A stretch of 17,563 bases of DNA. Source: Butyricicoccus sp. Its GTDB lineage: Bacteria; Bacillota; Clostridia; Oscillospirales; Butyricicoccaceae. A program made the translations under genes and the position numbers. The DNA is taken from assembly GCA_031293105.1 (NCBI GenBank), contig JAUMSA010000338.1, positions 1 to 17,563 on the forward strand, written 5' to 3'. Position 1 is the stretch's first letter; each line of letters starts with the position of its first letter. This document shows, piece by piece, positions 1 through 6,941 of this stretch. Under the pieces are notes generated by a model. It was not told the DNA's origin. It ran no database searches and saw nothing but the letters and a program-made list of their open reading frames with translations.

Positions 1-12
1 TGAGGCAAGTGG

Positions 13-41
13 TTGACATGGAAAAACTGACCAGATATAAT
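13..41 (+). promoter_or_regulatory. Sigma-A promoter of the efflux operon
   Basis: A perfect consensus promoter: TTGACA at 13-18, a 17-bp spacer, and TATAAT at 36-41. Transcription should start near 47-49, about 70 bp before the first gene. A promoter this strong is expected to be held off by a repressor, and a palindromic operator lies immediately downstream. Confidence 0.93.
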
Positions 42-54
42 GGGAGAGGTTATT

Positions 55-72
55 CGACCGACCGGTCGGTCG
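55..72. promoter_or_regulatory. Perfect palindromic operator, probable TetR-family binding site
   Basis: The 18-bp sequence CGACCGACCGGTCGGTCG is a perfect inverted repeat centred between 63 and 64. Each half site contains the GACC unit twice. It begins about 13 bp past the -10 box, so a bound dimer would cover the initially transcribed region and block the promoter. TetR-family proteins commonly bind GC-rich palindromes of this size, and the operon's last gene encodes such a protein, so autoregulation is the natural reading. The binding itself is inferred. Confidence 0.85.
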
Positions 73-118
73 GAAACGAAATTTCGGTCATATTGTCGGA
101 GAAACGGAGGTACCTGGA

Positions 119-1462
119 ATGATCGGAAAAAGAGGAGCCGCCATGCTGGCAGCGGGCTTGCTGGCGGTCGGTCTAACCACACCGGCGGGCGCCATTGCGG
201 GCATGGATGCCGGGCTGGCACTGACCTTGGGCGGCGCGCAGGCCGCGATTGATACCAGCATGTCGGAAAGCGGCGTCACCCCGCCGTTGCAGGACAGCAA
301 ATCCATCGGCTTTTACGGGCTGGAAAAGACCATACGGGCCAACAACCAGACCATTCAAAGTTTGCAAAAGACCCTGGCCAGCATCGGCTCGACCGATGTA
401 GAAAGCCAGTTTGTCAATCAGTACATTGGTTATGAGAACCAGAATACCCAGCTCCAGCAGCAGGTCGATAAGTACCGAGAGTCGGCAAAAGAACTGCAGG
501 ATGCAGCGAATAAATTGCCAGATGGTCAAGATGATTCTATGAAAGCAGCCCTTAACGCGCAGGCTCAGCAGATGGAAACTCTGGCCGATCAGGCGCAAAG
601 CACTATAAATGCGAACAAACTTATGATAGCTGGTCTGGATGATGCGCAGGATGATGCGCAGGAGCAGCTGGACGACACCTATGCCACGACCAAAAAGCAG
701 GTGGAAAACTCGGCCGATCAAATCGTCGTGGGCGCTCAGACGCAATACATCTCGCTGTGCACCATGCAGGACAACATCGAAGCGCTCGACCGCTCCATCG
801 CGGCCGTTGACCGCCAGCTTCCGGTGATTGAGAAGGAATATGAAATCGGTATGGCCACGGCGCTGGACGTGGAAACCCTCAAAAACCAGCGGGCCGCCTA
901 CGTATCCAGCAAGCTGACGCTGGAAAATCAGATTGCCGCCATCGAAAACAGCCTGTCGCTCACGCTCGGCAACGACGCGGGTACGACCGTACACGTCCAG
1001 AAGGTGCCCGAAGTCACCGCCCGGCAGCTGCGGGATATGAACTATGAAAAAGACCTGGAAGAGGCCAAGACGAACAGCTACACCATCTGGCAAAAGCGGG
1101 ATGCGCTGCGCAAAGCCTCCAACGACTACGAAGACGATGTAACCTCGACGCTCGATGCGTACAATGCGGCTAAGATCGACTTGGCTGCCGCGCAGGAACA
1201 GGTGGAAAATGATTTCCGCAAGCTGTTCAACGACGTGAGCGAGAAAAAACGATTGGTCGATCAGGCCGAAAGCGACCTGGAACTGGCTGAGAGCAACTAC
1301 AAAGTCACCGAAACCAAGTACCAACAGGGTATGATCTCCAAATTGGAATATGAGAACGCACAAGATACCCTGGAAACGGCCAAAGCGGCGATTACAACCG
1401 CCGAGAGCAACCTGTTTACCGCGTATAATACCTATGACTGGGCCAAGCGCGGCGTGATGTAA
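119..1462 (+). CDS. TolC-family (outer membrane efflux protein-like) coiled-coil protein
   Basis: A 447-residue exported protein, first gene of a TolC-adaptor-RND-TetR operon and presumably the outer duct of the pump. Start ATG 119 is preceded by GGAGG at 106-110. Residues 1-27 form a signal peptide (basic start, hydrophobic core, Ala-rich cleavage site near AGAIA). The rest is nearly all long amphipathic helix. Two copies of the family's diagnostic repeat are visible: one with EIGMATALDVETLKNQ and one near the C terminus with YQQGMISKLEYENAQDTLET. Each copy is the 'G-x-x-S/T-x-L-(D/E)' turn followed by a helix, and this internal duplication is the TolC hallmark. The length is normal for TolC, but no clear alternating beta strands are seen where the barrel should be. 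Family assignment is good; location and function in a monoderm are inferred. Confidence 0.82.
   Translation: MIGKRGAAMLAAGLLAVGLTTPAGAIAGMDAGLALTLGGAQAAIDTSMSESGVTPPLQDSKSIGFYGLEKTIRANNQTIQSLQKTLASIGSTDVESQFVNQYIGYENQNTQLQQQVDKYRESAKELQDAANKLPDGQDDSMKAALNAQAQQMETLADQAQSTINANKLMIAGLDDAQDDAQEQLDDTYATTKKQVENSADQIVVGAQTQYISLCTMQDNIEALDRSIAAVDRQLPVIEKEYEIGMATALDVETLKNQRAAYVSSKLTLENQIAAIENSLSLTLGNDAGTTVHVQKVPEVTARQLRDMNYEKDLEEAKTNSYTIWQKRDALRKASNDYEDDVTSTLDAYNAAKIDLAAAQEQVENDFRKLFNDVSEKKRLVDQAESDLELAESNYKVTETKYQQGMISKLEYENAQDTLETAKAAITTAESNLFTAYNTYDWAKRGVM
638..661 (+). repeat. 12-bp in-frame tandem duplication in the TolC-like gene
   Basis: Two identical 12-bp units, GATGATGCGCAG at 638-649 and 650-661, lie in frame and encode DDAQ-DDAQ at residues 174-181. 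A degenerate third unit follows (EQLDD). It sits in a stretch that is poorer in GC than the rest of the gene. Confidence 0.9.
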
Positions 1463-1485
1463 ATCGGCAAAAAGGAGAAACCAAG

Positions 1486-2688
1486 ATGAAGCAAACCAAA
1501 CGGTTCCTGGCGCTCGGCATGGCAGCTTGTCTGCTGCTGCTCGGCGCCTGCGGCAAAAACGGCGCCGGCGATTCCTCCGAAGAGGAGGAACTCAAGTCCA
1601 CGGCCGTGGAAGTACAGACGGTCGCCCAGGGGGAAATGGCAGCCTCCAACACCCTGGCCGGTCAGGTCACCCCGGTCGAGTCCATTCAGGTGTTCCCCAT
1701 GCTGGCCGGCCAGGTGCAGACCCTGAACGCGGCTGAGGGCCAGGTGGTGAGTCAGGGCGATACCCTCTTTACCATCGATACCTCGACCGTCACCTCTACC
1801 CTGAGCGCGTTGCAGCAGAGCTATAACGCGACCAAGACGGCCACCGACCAGGCGATTTCCAGCGCAAAGATCGGCGTGCAGAACGCCGAACTCGCGGTGA
1901 CCCAGGCGCAAACCGCGCTGGATAACACCAACGCCCTGTTTGAAGTGGGCGCGGCGTCCAGCCAGCAGGTCACCCAGGCCGAGCAGGCTGTACAGCAGGC
2001 GCAGGCCGCTTTGCAGCAGGCGCAGGCCAGCGTGCAGCAGGCCCAGGCGTCGCAGCAGTCCTCCCTGGCCCAGATTCAGGCGTCCATTGACCAGATTCAG
2101 GCCCAGGCGGCTCTGGGTACGGTCACTGCGCCGGTATCCGGCAAGATTACCGACGTCAACATCACCCTGGGCGGCATGGCAGCCCAGAGCACCCCGGCGG
2201 TCGTTATCGCCAAGGACAGCGCGCTGATGGTTTCGGTTTTTGCCAGTGAAAATGTGCGCGGCGGCTTACAGGTCGGCGATGTGGCCGATGTGACCATTGA
2301 ATCGATCTCCCCCGAACCGATGCAGTGCGCCATCCGCACCGTGGCCGAAACGGCCGATGCGCAGACCAACCTCTATGAAATCACCCTTTACTTACCCGAA
2401 GGCATCGATCCGCCCATCGGCGCCTTTGCCGATGTGACGCTGTACACCGACCGCCGTGACAGCGCCATCCAGATTCCCACCGAGTCCATCCTGACCGACG
2501 GCGAGGAACAGTATGTGTTTGTGGTCAACAACGGCGTGGCAGCCAAGGTCACCATCCAGACCGGCCTGGTCGGCGATGGCGTAACCGAGATCACAGGCGG
2601 CCTGACCGGCGGTGAATCGTTGGTCGTCAAGGGACAGAGTTACCTGTCCGACGGCGCAGCGGTGCGGGTTGTCGACGGGGAGGAATAA
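1486..2688 (+). CDS. RND efflux periplasmic adaptor (membrane fusion protein), lipoprotein
   Basis: A 400-residue AcrA/HlyD-type adaptor that should bridge the RND pump and the TolC-like protein. Start ATG 1486 follows AAAGGAG at 1471-1477, 23 bp after the upstream stop. The N terminus is a lipoprotein signal with lipobox LGAC, lipidated Cys22, so the mature protein is anchored outside the cytoplasmic membrane. The first half of the barrel-sandwich (lipoyl-like) domain lies around residues 65-100 (LAGQVQTLNAAEGQVVSQGD). A long Gln/Ala-rich alpha-hairpin spans about residues 105-205, and the second half of the sandwich contains GTVTAPVSGKITDVN. Beta-barrel and membrane-proximal domains fill the C-terminal 180 residues. 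Order and motifs are textbook for the family; the transported substrate cannot be read from the sequence. Confidence 0.93.
   Translation: MKQTKRFLALGMAACLLLLGACGKNGAGDSSEEEELKSTAVEVQTVAQGEMAASNTLAGQVTPVESIQVFPMLAGQVQTLNAAEGQVVSQGDTLFTIDTSTVTSTLSALQQSYNATKTATDQAISSAKIGVQNAELAVTQAQTALDNTNALFEVGAASSQQVTQAEQAVQQAQAALQQAQASVQQAQASQQSSLAQIQASIDQIQAQAALGTVTAPVSGKITDVNITLGGMAAQSTPAVVIAKDSALMVSVFASENVRGGLQVGDVADVTIESISPEPMQCAIRTVAETADAQTNLYEITLYLPEGIDPPIGAFADVTLYTDRRDSAIQIPTESILTDGEEQYVFVVNNGVAAKVTIQTGLVGDGVTEITGGLTGGESLVVKGQSYLSDGAAVRVVDGEE
1990..2052 (+). repeat. Three 21-bp tandem repeats encoding coiled-coil heptads
   Basis: Three near-identical 21-bp units start at 1990, 2011 and 2032, each built on a core like CAGCAGGCGCAGGCC. 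Each encodes one heptad of the pattern (V/L)QQAQA(A/S), from residue 169. The repeat period matches the coiled-coil period exactly, so gain or loss of a unit would change the length of the adaptor hairpin without breaking its register. Confidence 0.88.
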
Positions 2689-2689
2689 A

Positions 2690-5600
2690 ATGAAAACAGC
2701 GGCCTTTTGTATCCGGCACCGGGTCACGACCATCATGGTGTATGTCATGGCTGTGATTTTCGGTATCATGGGTTTCACCTCCCTGCCCCTGGCGATGATG
2801 CCGGACATCGAGCTGCCCATGGCCATCATTATGACCACCTACGCAGGCGCTGGCCCGGAAGAGATCGAAAACCTGGTCACCAAGCCCATCGAAAGCGCGT
2901 GTGCCAGTGTGGCGGGCATGGAAGAATTGCAGTCGCAGTCGAGTGAAAACTCGAGCATCGTCATGGTGACGTTCTCGGACGGCACCGATCTGGACGAAGC
3001 GCTCACCGACCTGCGCGACAAGATCGACCAGGCCAAGTCCATGCTGCCCGACGACGCTTCGGCGCCCACGGTCATGAAAATGGACGTCAGCTCCATGCCG
3101 GTGGTCATGATCGGCCTGCGCGGCGCCGATTTGGCGCAGCTGCAGCAGATTGCCGACGATGACATCACCCCGGCGCTCGAACGCATCGACGGCGTGGCGT
3201 CGGTCACGGTTTCGGGCGGCTATGACGATGAAGTTTCCATCCAGACCCATGCCGACCAGATGAACGGCTATGGGCTGAGTATCTCCTATATTTCGCAGAT
3301 TCTGGCGGCCGAAAACGTCGCCATCCCGGCGGGCGATGTGGATAACGGCTCGCAGTCGCTGTCGGTGCGCACCACCGGTGAATTTGATTCGGTCGATGAT
3401 ATTGCCAATATGCTCATCCCCCTGCCCACGGGCGGCAGCGTGCGCCTGGGCGAAGTGGCCGACGTATCCATGCAGCCGACCGACCAGGACGCCATCGCCA
3501 AGATCGACGGCGAACCGTGCGTCATCATCACCGTGCAGCAGCAGTCGGACTCCAACACCGTGGACGTGGCCGACCGCGTCAAGGCACAGCTCGACACCAT
3601 CACCGAGGAAAACCCGACGCTCGATTGGTCGCTTCTGATGGACCAGTCGGACTACATCAACCTGTCGGTCGATTCGGTGGTGCAGAACATCGTGCTGGGC
3701 GTTGTGTTGGCGGCGCTCGTGCTGCTCATCTTCCTGCGCGATTTGGGCGCAACAACGGTTATTGCCATTTCCATGCCGGTTTGTATCATTTCGGTCTTTC
3801 TGGTCATGACCGTCCTGGATATCACCATGAACATGATGAGTCTGGGCGGCCTGGCCATGGGCGTGGGCATGATCGTGGATAACTCGATTGTTGTGCTGGA
3901 AAACATCTTCCGCTACCGCTCGGACGGCTTTAGCCGCTGGGATTCGTGCACCAAGGGCACGGCCGAAGTTTCGCTGTCCATCACAGCCGGTACGCTGACC
4001 ACCATTGCGGTGTTCCTGCCCATCGGTCTGGCCGGTGGCCTGGCGGGCATGATGTTCAAGGAATTTTCGATCACCATTTCGTCGCTGCTGTTTGCGTCCC
4101 TGTTCATCGCGCTGACGCTTGTGCCGCTGCTGTGCTACATCCTGCTCGACCGCGGCAAGGAAAAGCGCCGTCTGACCGGCCAAAAGGGCGACATTGCCGA
4201 CCGACCCATGCTGCGCGGCTACAAAAAGCTGCTGCGGCTGTTCATCACCCAGCGCAAGATCGCGGTGCTGGTATCGCTCGCGCTTCTGGTGGTATTTGGT
4301 CTGTCGATTGGTCTGGCCGGGTTTGAGCTCATGCCCGCCACCGACGAAGGACAGCTCAGCGTATCGATTGAAATGCCGGTGGGCGCCGAGCTGGAGGAAA
4401 CGGCCGAAATCGCCGACCGGGTAACCGATATCGCGGTGGACACCATCCCAGAACTGGAAAGCATCTATTACACCACGGGCGGCACCTCGATTTTGGGCGG
4501 CGGCACCTCGCTGACCATCGATGTGGGCTCCAAAAAAGACCGTGACCGGGGTGTTGAAGAAATTGCAAATACCCTGCGCGACGATTTGGCCGATATCGCA
4601 GGCTGCGAACTGACCGTGGAAGCGACCAGCACGACCGGCATGATGACATCGAGCGGCAGCGCGGTTTCGATTTCGCTGCGCGGCAACGATTACGATGCCC
4701 TGACCGAAACGGGCGACCGGCTGGTGCAGGCGGTCTCTGCCCTGCCCGACGCGATCGATGTCAAGTCCTCGGCTGCCGACCAGGTGCCGCAGGTGGACAT
4801 CACCCTCAAGCGCACCAGCGCAGCGCGCTATGGTCTGAATGCGTCCACCATCGGCGCGGCTGTGCGCAGCGAATTGGACGGCTCGACAGCCACCAAACTG
4901 AAAGTGGACGGCGAAGAGATCAACGTTAGCGTCAAGGGTGACAGCCGGTCGAGCACCAGCCTGGACGCGCTGCGCGCGGTCTCCATCCCGACCAGCACGG
5001 GCGGTTCGGTGCCGCTGAGCGTGGTCGCCGATGTGCAGGTCGTGCAGGCGCCCCAGCAGATCAGCCGCGACAACCAGAGCCGCACCATTACGGTCACCGC
5101 GGGCACCAAATCGGACGATGTGGTCGCCTTTGACCAGCAGGTGCAGGATATTTTGGCTGATTTTGACTTGCCAGACGGCATAGACGTCGAAACCGGCGGC
5201 GAAATGGCCGATATGGCCGAATCGTTCGGCTCGCTCGGCCAGGCGCTGGTCGTCGGCCTTGGACTGATCTATTTCATCCTGGCCAGCCAGTTTGAATCGT
5301 TTATCATGCCGGTCATCGTCATGATGATTCTGCCCACTGGCCTGATCGGTTCGCTGTTCGGCCTGCCGCTGACCGGACAGAAGATCTCCATTGTGGCCTT
5401 TATCGGCGTCATTATGCTGGCCGGTACGGTGGTCAACTCGTCCATCGTTCTGGTTGACTACATCAACACCCGCCGCAAGCGGGGCGAAGACAAAAATACG
5501 GCCATCCTAAACGCGTGTCCGCGCCGTATCCGGCCGGTGCTGATGACCACCCTGACCACCATCCTCGGCCTGCTGCCCATGGCGTTCGCCCAGGGCGAAG

Positions 5601-5827
5601 GCTCGGAAATGATGGCGCCTATGGCGGTGGTTATGATTACCGGTATGGTGGTTTCCACCATTGTCACGCTGTTCTTTACGCCCGTGTACTATTCGCTGAT
5701 CGACAGCGTATCCGAGCGCTTTAAAAATCGTAAGGGCCGTAAAAACGGCAAAAATGGGGACTCGGGCGACGAAGAGCCGATGCCGCCGCTGGAGCTTGAA
5801 ACAAAGGAGGAAGGCGTTCATGTCTGA
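2690..5827 (+). CDS. RND-family multidrug efflux pump (AcrB-like, HAE1 type)
   Basis: A 1045-residue proton-driven inner-membrane transporter, the motor of the tripartite pump. The start is ATG 2690, one base after the adaptor's stop, with GGGGAGGA at 2677-2684 as ribosome site; an earlier in-frame start at 2612 lies inside the adaptor gene and lacks such a site. Length and layout match AcrB: TM1 at the N terminus, a first large porter domain opening with YAGAGPEEIENLVTKPIE, TM2-6 around residues 340-500, a second porter domain, and TM8-12 at the C terminus. The TM4 motif is GVGMIVDNSIVVLENI, with Asp397 and Asn398 at the positions of AcrB Asp407 and Asp408. In TM10, Asn916 occupies the place of AcrB Lys940. 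The last 30 residues are charged and cytoplasmic. The family is certain; the substrate is unknown. Confidence 0.95.
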   Translation: MKTAAFCIRHRVTTIMVYVMAVIFGIMGFTSLPLAMMPDIELPMAIIMTTYAGAGPEEIENLVTKPIESACASVAGMEELQSQSSENSSIVMVTFSDGTDLDEALTDLRDKIDQAKSMLPDDASAPTVMKMDVSSMPVVMIGLRGADLAQLQQIADDDITPALERIDGVASVTVSGGYDDEVSIQTHADQMNGYGLSISYISQILAAENVAIPAGDVDNGSQSLSVRTTGEFDSVDDIANMLIPLPTGGSVRLGEVADVSMQPTDQDAIAKIDGEPCVIITVQQQSDSNTVDVADRVKAQLDTITEENPTLDWSLLMDQSDYINLSVDSVVQNIVLGVVLAALVLLIFLRDLGATTVIAISMPVCIISVFLVMTVLDITMNMMSLGGLAMGVGMIVDNSIVVLENIFRYRSDGFSRWDSCTKGTAEVSLSITAGTLTTIAVFLPIGLAGGLAGMMFKEFSITISSLLFASLFIALTLVPLLCYILLDRGKEKRRLTGQKGDIADRPMLRGYKKLLRLFITQRKIAVLVSLALLVVFGLSIGLAGFELMPATDEGQLSVSIEMPVGAELEETAEIADRVTDIAVDTIPELESIYYTTGGTSILGGGTSLTIDVGSKKDRDRGVEEIANTLRDDLADIAGCELTVEATSTTGMMTSSGSAVSISLRGNDYDALTETGDRLVQAVSALPDAIDVKSSAADQVPQVDITLKRTSAARYGLNASTIGAAVRSELDGSTATKLKVDGEEINVSVKGDSRSSTSLDALRAVSIPTSTGGSVPLSVVADVQVVQAPQQISRDNQSRTITVTAGTKSDDVVAFDQQVQDILADFDLPDGIDVETGGEMADMAESFGSLGQALVVGLGLIYFILASQFESFIMPVIVMMILPTGLIGSLFGLPLTGQKISIVAFIGVIMLAGTVVNSSIVLVDYINTRRKRGEDKNTAILNACPRRIRPVLMTTLTTILGLLPMAFAQGEGSEMMAPMAVVMITGMVVSTIVTLFFTPVYYSLIDSVSERFKNRKGRKNGKNGDSGDEEPMPPLELETKEEGVHV

Positions 5828-6395
5828 AGCGCGGGAAAACCGGCGCAGCGCCATTTTGCATGCCGCCTGCAAGGAATTTTCCGAAAAAGGCTTTGCAGGC
5901 GCCAAAATTGAGGAGATTGCCCGTAAGGTCGGCATCGGCAAATCGACCGTGTATGAATATTTCCCGTCCAAGACCGACCTGCTCGAACAGGCTGCCGATT
6001 GGATGATCGGCCGGGTGGCCGGGGACGTGCGAAAAATCATGGAGAGTTCGGACAGTTTTGCCCAAAAGACCCGCGCCTATGTGCTGTATATGTGCGGCGT
6101 GATGCAGCACATGGGGCATGGCATGTTGTATATGCATGGGGACAACAAAGAGCTTCTGTGCGTGATTCGGCGGTGTACCCGGCAGTTTTTCCAAAACATT
6201 ATGGACGCTGCCATGGAAGCCGTGCGGAGCGGTCAGCAGAGGGGTGAACTGCGCGAAGGCATCGATGCGCGTGCGGTGGCAACTCTGATGATTACCCTCC
6301 CCTCTCCCCTGATGGCCGAGCAGCTCGATGCCGAAGGCGAGCAGGCCCTCGACCACATGATCGAGCTGATGCTGCATGGCATGGCGCCCCAATAA
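5820..6395 (+). CDS. TetR/AcrR-family transcriptional regulator
   Basis: A 191-residue repressor of normal family length. The chosen start, ATG 5820, overlaps the pump's stop by 8 bp and has AAAGGAGG at 5803-5810, nine bases away; the in-frame start at 5754 lies within the pump gene and is less likely. The N-terminal DNA-binding domain is classic TetR: a first helix with RRSAILHAACKEFSEKGF and a helix-turn-helix of IEEIARKVGIGKSTVYEYFPSKTDLL, about residues 30-56. The C-terminal 130 residues are a helical ligand-binding and dimer domain with no assignable ligand. As last gene of the operon it should repress the promoter at 13-41 through the palindrome at 55-72, with a pump substrate as likely inducer. 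That loop is inferred from layout. Confidence 0.94.
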   Translation: MSEARENRRSAILHAACKEFSEKGFAGAKIEEIARKVGIGKSTVYEYFPSKTDLLEQAADWMIGRVAGDVRKIMESSDSFAQKTRAYVLYMCGVMQHMGHGMLYMHGDNKELLCVIRRCTRQFFQNIMDAAMEAVRSGQQRGELREGIDARAVATLMITLPSPLMAEQLDAEGEQALDHMIELMLHGMAPQ

Positions 6396-6405
6396 AAAGT
6401 GATAG

Positions 6406-6432
6406 CCCGGCGGGTTAGCCCGCCGGGATTTT
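6406..6432 (+). terminator. Rho-independent terminator of the efflux operon
   Basis: A 9-bp perfect stem, CCCGGCGGG (6406-6414) with CCCGCCGGG (6419-6427), has a TTAG loop and is followed by ATTTTCTTT. It lies 11 bp after the regulator's stop and closes the four-gene operon. Confidence 0.9.
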
Positions 6433-6442
6433 CTTTGGGCGA

Positions 6443-6471
6443 TTGACAAACGCCCCAAAACACGATAAGCT
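6443..6471 (+). promoter_or_regulatory. Promoter of the thioesterase gene
   Basis: A perfect TTGACA at 6443-6448 is followed by a weak -10: TAAGCT at 6466-6471 with a 17-bp spacer, or GATAAG at 6464-6469 with a 15-bp spacer. It lies between the efflux terminator and the thioesterase gene, so that gene is transcribed separately. Confidence 0.7.
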
Positions 6472-6490
6472 GAAAGCAGACTGATAAAAA

Positions 6491-6497
6491 GCGAGGA
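6491..6497 (+). promoter_or_regulatory. Ribosome binding site that decides the thioesterase start
   Basis: GCGAGGA at 6491-6497 ends directly against the first possible ATG (6498), too close for initiation. It is nine bases from the second in-frame ATG (6507), which is therefore the preferred start. Confidence 0.7.
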
Positions 6498-6506
6498 ATG
6501 CAAACT

Positions 6507-6899
6507 ATGCTGACAACCGGTATCCAAGGCAAAAAAGAAATCACGGTCACCGAAAACCTGCTGGCCAATCAGGTCGGCAGCGGCCTGGTGGCTGTTTATG
6601 CAACCCCGATGATGATTGCAGGTATGGAAGGTACGGCCGCAGGCTCGGTGGCCGACGTGCTTGACCCCGGCAAGACTACCGTGGGCATCCAGATGAACGT
6701 CAGCCACGTGGCTGCCACCCCGGAAGGCATGAAGGTGCGGTTTGAAACCGAACTGACCGAGATTGCCCCGAACGGCAAGATTTTGACCTTCCGCGTGGCC
6801 GCATACGACGAGGCGGGCCTGATCGGCGAAGGCACCCATCAGCGCGCGATTGTCGATAAGGAGCGCTTTGAAGCCAAGGCACAGGCCAAAAAGGCGTAA
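6507..6899 (+). CDS. FlK-like hotdog-fold acyl-CoA thioesterase
   Basis: A 130-residue single-domain enzyme (133 if started at ATG 6498) that should hydrolyse a small acyl-CoA. Numbered from 6498, it holds Thr36, Glu44 and His70 in the contexts YATPMM, GMEGTA and VSHVAATP. The gaps of 8 and 26 residues equal those of the catalytic Thr42-Glu50-His76 of Streptomyces cattleya fluoroacetyl-CoA thioesterase FlK. Gly63 matches FlK Gly69, and the C-terminal IGEGTHQRAIVDKERFEAK closely follows FlK's end. Phe36 of FlK, part of its substrate lid, is Leu30 here, so fluoroacetyl specificity should not be assumed. The gene has its own promoter and terminator and no operon partner. Family confidence is high; the natural substrate is unknown. 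Confidence 0.9.
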   Translation: MLTTGIQGKKEITVTENLLANQVGSGLVAVYATPMMIAGMEGTAAGSVADVLDPGKTTVGIQMNVSHVAATPEGMKVRFETELTEIAPNGKILTFRVAAYDEAGLIGEGTHQRAIVDKERFEAKAQAKKA

Positions 6900-6901
6900 A
6901 T

Positions 6902-6939
6902 AAAAAAGACCGTTCCCCGGCCGGGGAACGGTCTTTTTT
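6902..6939. terminator. Bidirectional terminator between convergent genes
   Basis: A perfect 38-bp palindrome centred between 6920 and 6921 has a GC core (GACCGTTCCCCGG and its complement) flanked by six A on the left and a run of T on the right. It gives a U-tailed hairpin on both strands, serving the thioesterase on + and the patatin-like gene on -. It starts 3 bp after one stop codon and ends 3 bp before the other. Confidence 0.95.
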
Positions 6940-6941
6940 TT

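Noticed and set aside
173..1363. A 396-codon open frame on the minus strand, opposite the TolC-like gene
   Set aside because: No ribosome site, no recognisable domain, low-complexity composition, and it mirrors a real signal-peptide-bearing gene in an operon. High third-position GC makes long antisense frames common here.
2612..2689. Upstream in-frame start for the RND pump
   Set aside because: It would overlap the adaptor by 77 bp and has no ribosome site, while ATG 2690 has GGGGAGGA at proper distance.
2627..4183. A 518-codon open frame on the minus strand, opposite the RND pump
   Set aside because: Its product is His/Arg/Gly/Asp-rich with no family signature; the plus strand is an unmistakable RND pump.
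6406..6432. The post-operon hairpin as a possible second TetR operator
   Set aside because: It has a 4-base loop, a T-tract and a different sequence from the operator at 55-72; a terminator explains it fully.
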